In this document: positions 59,988 through 64,000 of the stretch, in pieces
How the letters are laid out: every line of letters begins with the position of its first letter
How positions within the stretch are numbered: the stretch's first letter is position 1
Assembly: GCA_038093515.1 (NCBI GenBank)
Contig: JBBPSI010000009.1
Coordinates: 186,001-250,000, forward strand
Direction of reading: 5' to 3'
Source: Butyriboletus loyo
Lineage: Eukaryota > Basidiomycota > Agaricomycetes > Boletales > Boletaceae
DNA: 64,000 bases
Made by a program: the position numbers and the translations under genes
The notes under the pieces: model-generated
Database searches by the model: none
Seen by the model: the letters and a program-made list of their open reading frames with translations, nothing else
What the model was told of the DNA's origin: nothing

Positions 59988-61522
59988 TCAAAGCTGGGAC
60001 AATTCATCGTCGAAGAAAATGGCAGTCAAGGGCACACCGTCTGGCCGGATAACACCGCGGTACATGCTATCACAGTTGAGCGGCATGGCAACTGATTCAG
60101 CGAACTGATCAGTTTCGAGTGTGCAGGGTAGAGATTCCAGATCGTTTACCGTTCCCTTGTCTGTCTACGGCGATGATGCCACCCAAGCCACCGTCCCAGA
60201 ACAGGTCGTCGACGACATGTTGTGTTGCTTCTGCGAGAGGTTCGTCGAGGTATTTCATGCGATGTGCTATCGTCGACGCAGCATTATGGCGGATGTAGTA
60301 CTGGCAGTTGGAAAACGCAACTTAGAACATCAATCGGTGACATGGAACTATGTTCGCCGTACATCACCGTCGCCAGTTCCAGAGATCCCAACGCCACACT
60401 GGGTGGGTTTCCCTGACAAGCGGTTCCAGACCGTCTTGAACAAAGTACTCCCGGTGCGCTTCCATTCCTCGGCCCAGAATCCACTGCCCATTATGGGAGT
60501 ATCACCCACGCGTCCGACCAACTTGTTGGTCCTCCCACCTGTGGAGGTCACGGCGGCAATACACCCTCGAACGTCCAACACCACGGCGCCGACGGTGCCC
60601 ATGGGCATCAAATCCATCGGGTCAAACTTTGAGCTTTCAAGTGAACCCACTTCCGTCGTCTCGGAGTCTGTGTCGGAACCAGGCTCAGACTGGGTATATT
60701 GGACCTGTGGTGGCTCGATCGGTTCCACTGGTAGTCCGAGTCCGATTCTATGTTCCTTCCACCTTGCCTCTGTCCAAAAGTAAGACGGGTCAACGGTCCG
60801 GATGCCGAGATGCTCGGCACCAATGGTTTCGGCGGTCACGCCGGAGAGCATCGGGTGGGGTGCAAGGCCGGGTGCGAGGTAGAGTGCACGGACGAGGTGG
60901 GAGGGGTTCTTGACGCGGGTGAGGAGAGTGACGGATGTGCCACGGCGAGCGGTTGGCAAGGCTGGATGAGTAGCAGGGGGCTTGGAAAGCATGAGGGACG
61001 CTTCGAGTTCGATCTGTAGTCGAGCAGATAGTCCATCTATGAGCAACCTGACGATGTTTCGCGGGACGAGCGATCAACGTCTGACCTTTCCAGCTGCGTT
61101 GAAGACGGCGCCTTTGCCAGCATTGAAGAGAGGACAATCTGTCAACGAGCGTAAGATACGAGCATATGCCACCCAAAGTCATCCTGTTTGGATGTACCGG
61201 TGGATTGCCGGCTCCATCGAAAAGGGCGAGGGTGTTCGATGCAATCACACTTACCTTCCAAGACTGTGATTGCAGCCACGGCAGCATCCATCGCTTCGCC
61301 TCCGAGCTTGAGGACTTCATGACCAGCCTTGAGTGCGTCAATCAGTGCGGCTCTGTACTTGGCGCGCTCTTCGAGCGTCGAGCCTTGGCGATTCATCGTG
61401 CCTGCGCCGCCATGGATGACTAGGACATAATTTTGCTCGGTATCACGTTTTCCTGCACGGAGAACGTCCCGCCTGGCTGCCAGAGGTTTCGCAACAGTGG
61501 GGAGTTTCTTGGTCATGGTCAT
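59988..61522 (-). CDS. Threonine-type L-asparaginase / isoaspartyl peptidase (Ntn hydrolase)
   Basis: Cleaves asparagine or isoaspartyl peptides after self-cleavage exposes an N-terminal Thr. Exons 61522-61255, 61138-61086, 61013 to about 60375, then smaller ones to 59988. Sequence features: YVLVIHGGAGTMNRQ, RAALIDALKAGHEVLKLGG, EAMDAAVAAITVLE, DCPLFNAGKGAVFNAAGK, the autocleavage site PMGTVGAVVLD (Thr is the nucleophile), AAVTSTGGRTNKLVGRVGDT, PIMGSGFWAE, GISGTGDGD, AHRMKYLDEPLAEATQ, GGLGGIIAVDRQGNVAMPLN and SMYRGVIRPDG. About 100 residues between the glycine-rich start and the nucleophile form a linker (including QSEPGSDTDSETTEVGS) longer than in bacterial enzymes. Convergent with COG5, divergent from GCN5. 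Confidence 0.92.
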
Positions 61523-62249
61523 GGCTGCTGAGAGCGGATGCGGCGGAGCGTGGTCAAGGACGTTCTCATGTTATCATGGACAATATATAGATAGTCCAAG
61601 GGGCGTAGAGCTCATTTACATAACCATAACCAATCGGAGACCGAGGAACGTGTGGAAGATATGATTGGAAGATAGCGTTGCTCACCACAGACCAGTCAGA
61701 ACTCGGCTTTGTGGGCGCCTTGGGGCTTCACTCCCCTTCTTCACAACCACCCTGACACTCAATTCTACGCATGGGATTTAACATTCGAGAGAGATTCGGT
61801 TAGATCCTTATCGTCTGGCAGGCGAACGCAGGCAAGACGACCGCTCTCCGGAGGATCTGTGACTCTGCGGAAAATCCAAAGACGGTAAGTCGGTGTATGT
61901 TATGCTAAACTGCGTAATTAGATCGATGATAGGTGATGCTAAACGTCAGGTTAGATAGTTTTGATTAACCTTCTTCAACGTGGAGGACACTTCAAATTCA
62001 CAGATCTTGTAGTTCCGGTACAAGTACCAGGGGCACAAAAAATGTATCTAGTGCCGCAATTGATCAGTTAATTTAATTAATATTTTGGATACAAGTGCTG
62101 AGGCTTGACTAAGCTACAAAAATAACAAAAGAGTGGTCGGGGTCCTTGACATTTAATTGGTACAACGTGCAAGTTCAATGTGGTAGTCCGACTCGTAGCA
62201 TCGACGACCGATGCAGCACTGCATCACCACTGTTGGCGACGACTAGGCC
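61523..62249. promoter_or_regulatory. Divergent upstream region of asparaginase and GCN5 genes
   Basis: 727 bp. A TATA-like ATATATAG at about 61584-61591 lies some 60-65 bp upstream of the asparaginase start, and CCAAT at about 61631. AT-rich segments (61890-62110, including TTAATTTAATTAATATTTTGG) fall nearer GCN5. Nothing coding seen. Confidence 0.4.
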
Positions 62250-64000
62250 ATGAGACTGACATATCCACCAGTGACGGAGACGTCTTTCACGGATGCTGCG
62301 CTGGCATTCAAGATTTCCCGACATACGCCGTGCTCTGCATGTGATGCTTGTCTCGGCCTCCGCCCTCCATTCGACATCGAAGTCGTACTGGGCGACGAAG
62401 ACAGTCGTAAATCATCTCTCGGCGCATTGGATCAGTATGGTTCTGATGAAGATGACGAACCCGTATACCTATGCACCTGTATATGTGGGCACGAGGTAGG
62501 AGACCACGGGGCAGACGAAAGCGTCATAGGAAGAGAGGAGTTCTCCCGAAGAGGTCGTTTAGCTATTCGCCTCGATGAGATGCTTCAGGCAAGTCTGCAC
62601 ACTGAATCAGTGCTCCATGACTAAATTCTTCCCTCCCTCATCTTAGGTTGGGAATCATCTTATACCCCGTGTGGCTGATATTAACGGACGAATTGCACCT
62701 TTCTCTCTACAGGAAGTAGACAAGCTACTTGACTTTGACTATTCGGACGACGATATCTTCTCCTTGAGGCAACAAATGAAGCTCACAGTATCACTCATCT
62801 CGATGCACTCTCCATCTGTCGGTGAGATGCGTCAACGATGCACGGTCATCACGAACTTACAAATTTTTGTAGAACATTCATCCCCACTCGAGAGAGCTCA
62901 GTCGCCAACATCCTCTATGTTGAGTGACGGTGACGAACCACCCACCAAGAGACGCCGGTTATCCCTATCGTCACTTAGCGATGCGGATGAAGAGGAGGAA
63001 GACGAGGAGGAGGATCAACCTCTCGCTGCCCAGGTGTCCCACCCGCAACCACTTGATACGCCAGCGCGAAAATCAAATAAGAGAACTGGAAAGAAAACCT
63101 CGAGTATGATGTCCAAGTCACAGACTGCACCCAAGTCCAGCATGCAACCCGACGTGAATGGCGTGAATGGACATCTTCCAGATGCAAAGGTGAAAGTGGA
63201 AGAGAAGATGGACGAATCCCAGTTAACGAGACTTGCTACTGGTGTCACCATCGATGCAGGTCCATCGTCCGTCGCTCATGTGAGTGATGTTTGGCCCGTT
63301 TGCATTCCATGTATCCATCGTAAGCCCATTTTCAGCCACCTTCGAAAGCTGAGAAAGCGGCATTTGTTGAGCTTCGGAAAGGCATCATTCAGGTGACAGC
63401 CGTCGAGAATGACGGAACACCCCGTTCACTGGTGATCCTCACTGGGCTGAAAACGCTCTTCCGGACACAATTGCCGATGATGCCTCGAGAATACATCGCT
63501 CGTCTGGTGTATGATAAAAATTCGAAGGCACTTGCCATCATCAAACGGGGATATAAGGTGGTCGGAGGAATCTGTTACCGTCCGTTCCCTCATCGTGGCT
63601 TCGCAGAGATCGTTTTCTTTGCTACGGCTTCCGTTGACCAAGTCAAGGTATGCTTTGTTTTATCTTCACGTTGGTAGCTAAAATGTGTCCCAGGGTTACG
63701 GAGGCATGCTCATGGACCATTTCAAAGCGCATGTACGCAAGACACACCCAAACGTGATGCATTTCCTCACCTATGCAGATAACTTTGCTGTGATTTTCTT
63801 CAAGAAACAAGGATTTTCGAAGGACATTACCCTGCATCGATCCGTGTGGGCAGGGTACATCAAGGATTACGAAGGTGGCACGATCATGCAGTGTACAATG
63901 TTACGCAAAGTTGATTACCTCGACAAGGCGAACATCATTGCACAGCAGCGAGAAGCGGTCATAGCGAAGATTAGGGAGAAGTCAAAGTCGCATATCGTAC
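62250..64000 (+). CDS. GCN5: Histone acetyltransferase Gcn5, 3' end cut by window edge
   Basis: Catalytic subunit of SAGA/ADA complexes; acetylates histone H3 at gene promoters. The N-terminal part has a Cys/His-rich module ([14 protein letters not shown] ... [15 protein letters not shown]) like the PCAF-homology region, then RLDEMLQ joined to [16 protein letters not shown] charged disordered stretch follows ([14 protein letters not shown]). The acetyltransferase domain reads [76 protein letters not shown] (catalytic Glu of FAEIVF and the Q-x-x-GYGG acetyl-CoA loop), [20 protein letters not shown] and [16 protein letters not shown]. The bromodomain expected after it lies beyond the window. 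The intron after CAG at 62588 needs a GC donor (GCAAGT) and joins 62713 in frame. Confidence 0.96.

Overview
The window looks like nuclear chromosomal DNA of a basidiomycete fungus, most likely an Agaricomycete. Almost every gene is split by short introns (about 45-125 nt) with fungal splice signals. The recognisable proteins are eukaryotic housekeeping proteins, several with fungus-specific architectures (Set9/Suv4-20, DUF4045-gelsolin, FPR3/4-type nucleolar FKBP). I see no rRNA, tRNA, CRISPR array or intact transposon. All gene models below were assembled by hand from reading-frame continuity, splice sites and remembered family sequence. No alignment or RNA evidence was available.

Left part (1-12.1 kb) is gene-dense: UDP-glucose pyrophosphorylase (minus strand, cut by the window edge), ribosomal protein eS8, a Set9-type histone H4K20 methyltransferase with two AT-hooks, chaperonin subunit CCT6, a disordered nuclear-looking protein and a short-chain dehydrogenase. 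From 12.1 to 19.9 kb is a gene-poor stretch with decayed-looking coding fragments, a diverged duplication and a near-perfect 32-bp foldback. From 19.9 to 24.5 kb lie a nucleolar FKBP, ARPC4 (Arp2/3 complex) and a coiled-coil orphan. 24.5-27.7 kb is again poor. A 1362-residue DUF4045-gelsolin protein (27.7-32.5 kb) is followed by a secreted probable GPI protein and a secreted GH17-type glucanase.

From 36.1 to 42.7 kb two genome-maintenance genes are transcribed divergently: NSE4 (Smc5/6 complex) and an HLTF/Rad5-like HIRAN-SNF2-RING helicase, with ACGCGT motifs between them. Ribosomal protein uS7 follows. 43.8-47.9 kb and 49.8-52.7 kb are mostly non-coding with simple repeats. The right part holds an orphan protein (47.9-49.8 kb), a small OB-fold candidate resembling Ten1/Rpa3, another basic nuclear-looking orphan, COG5 (Golgi tethering), a threonine-type asparaginase, and GCN5 histone acetyltransferase running off the right edge.

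The genes do not form a metabolic cluster. Many are arranged as divergent pairs with short shared upstream regions (UGP/eS8, CCT6/orphan, FKBP/ARPC4, NSE4/HLTF, asparaginase/GCN5). I did not find a convincing new multi-gene system. The best leads are the foldback elements, three apparent GC-AG introns, start codons isolated on 3-7 nt exons, the NSE4/HLTF divergent promoter and the Ten1-like candidate.
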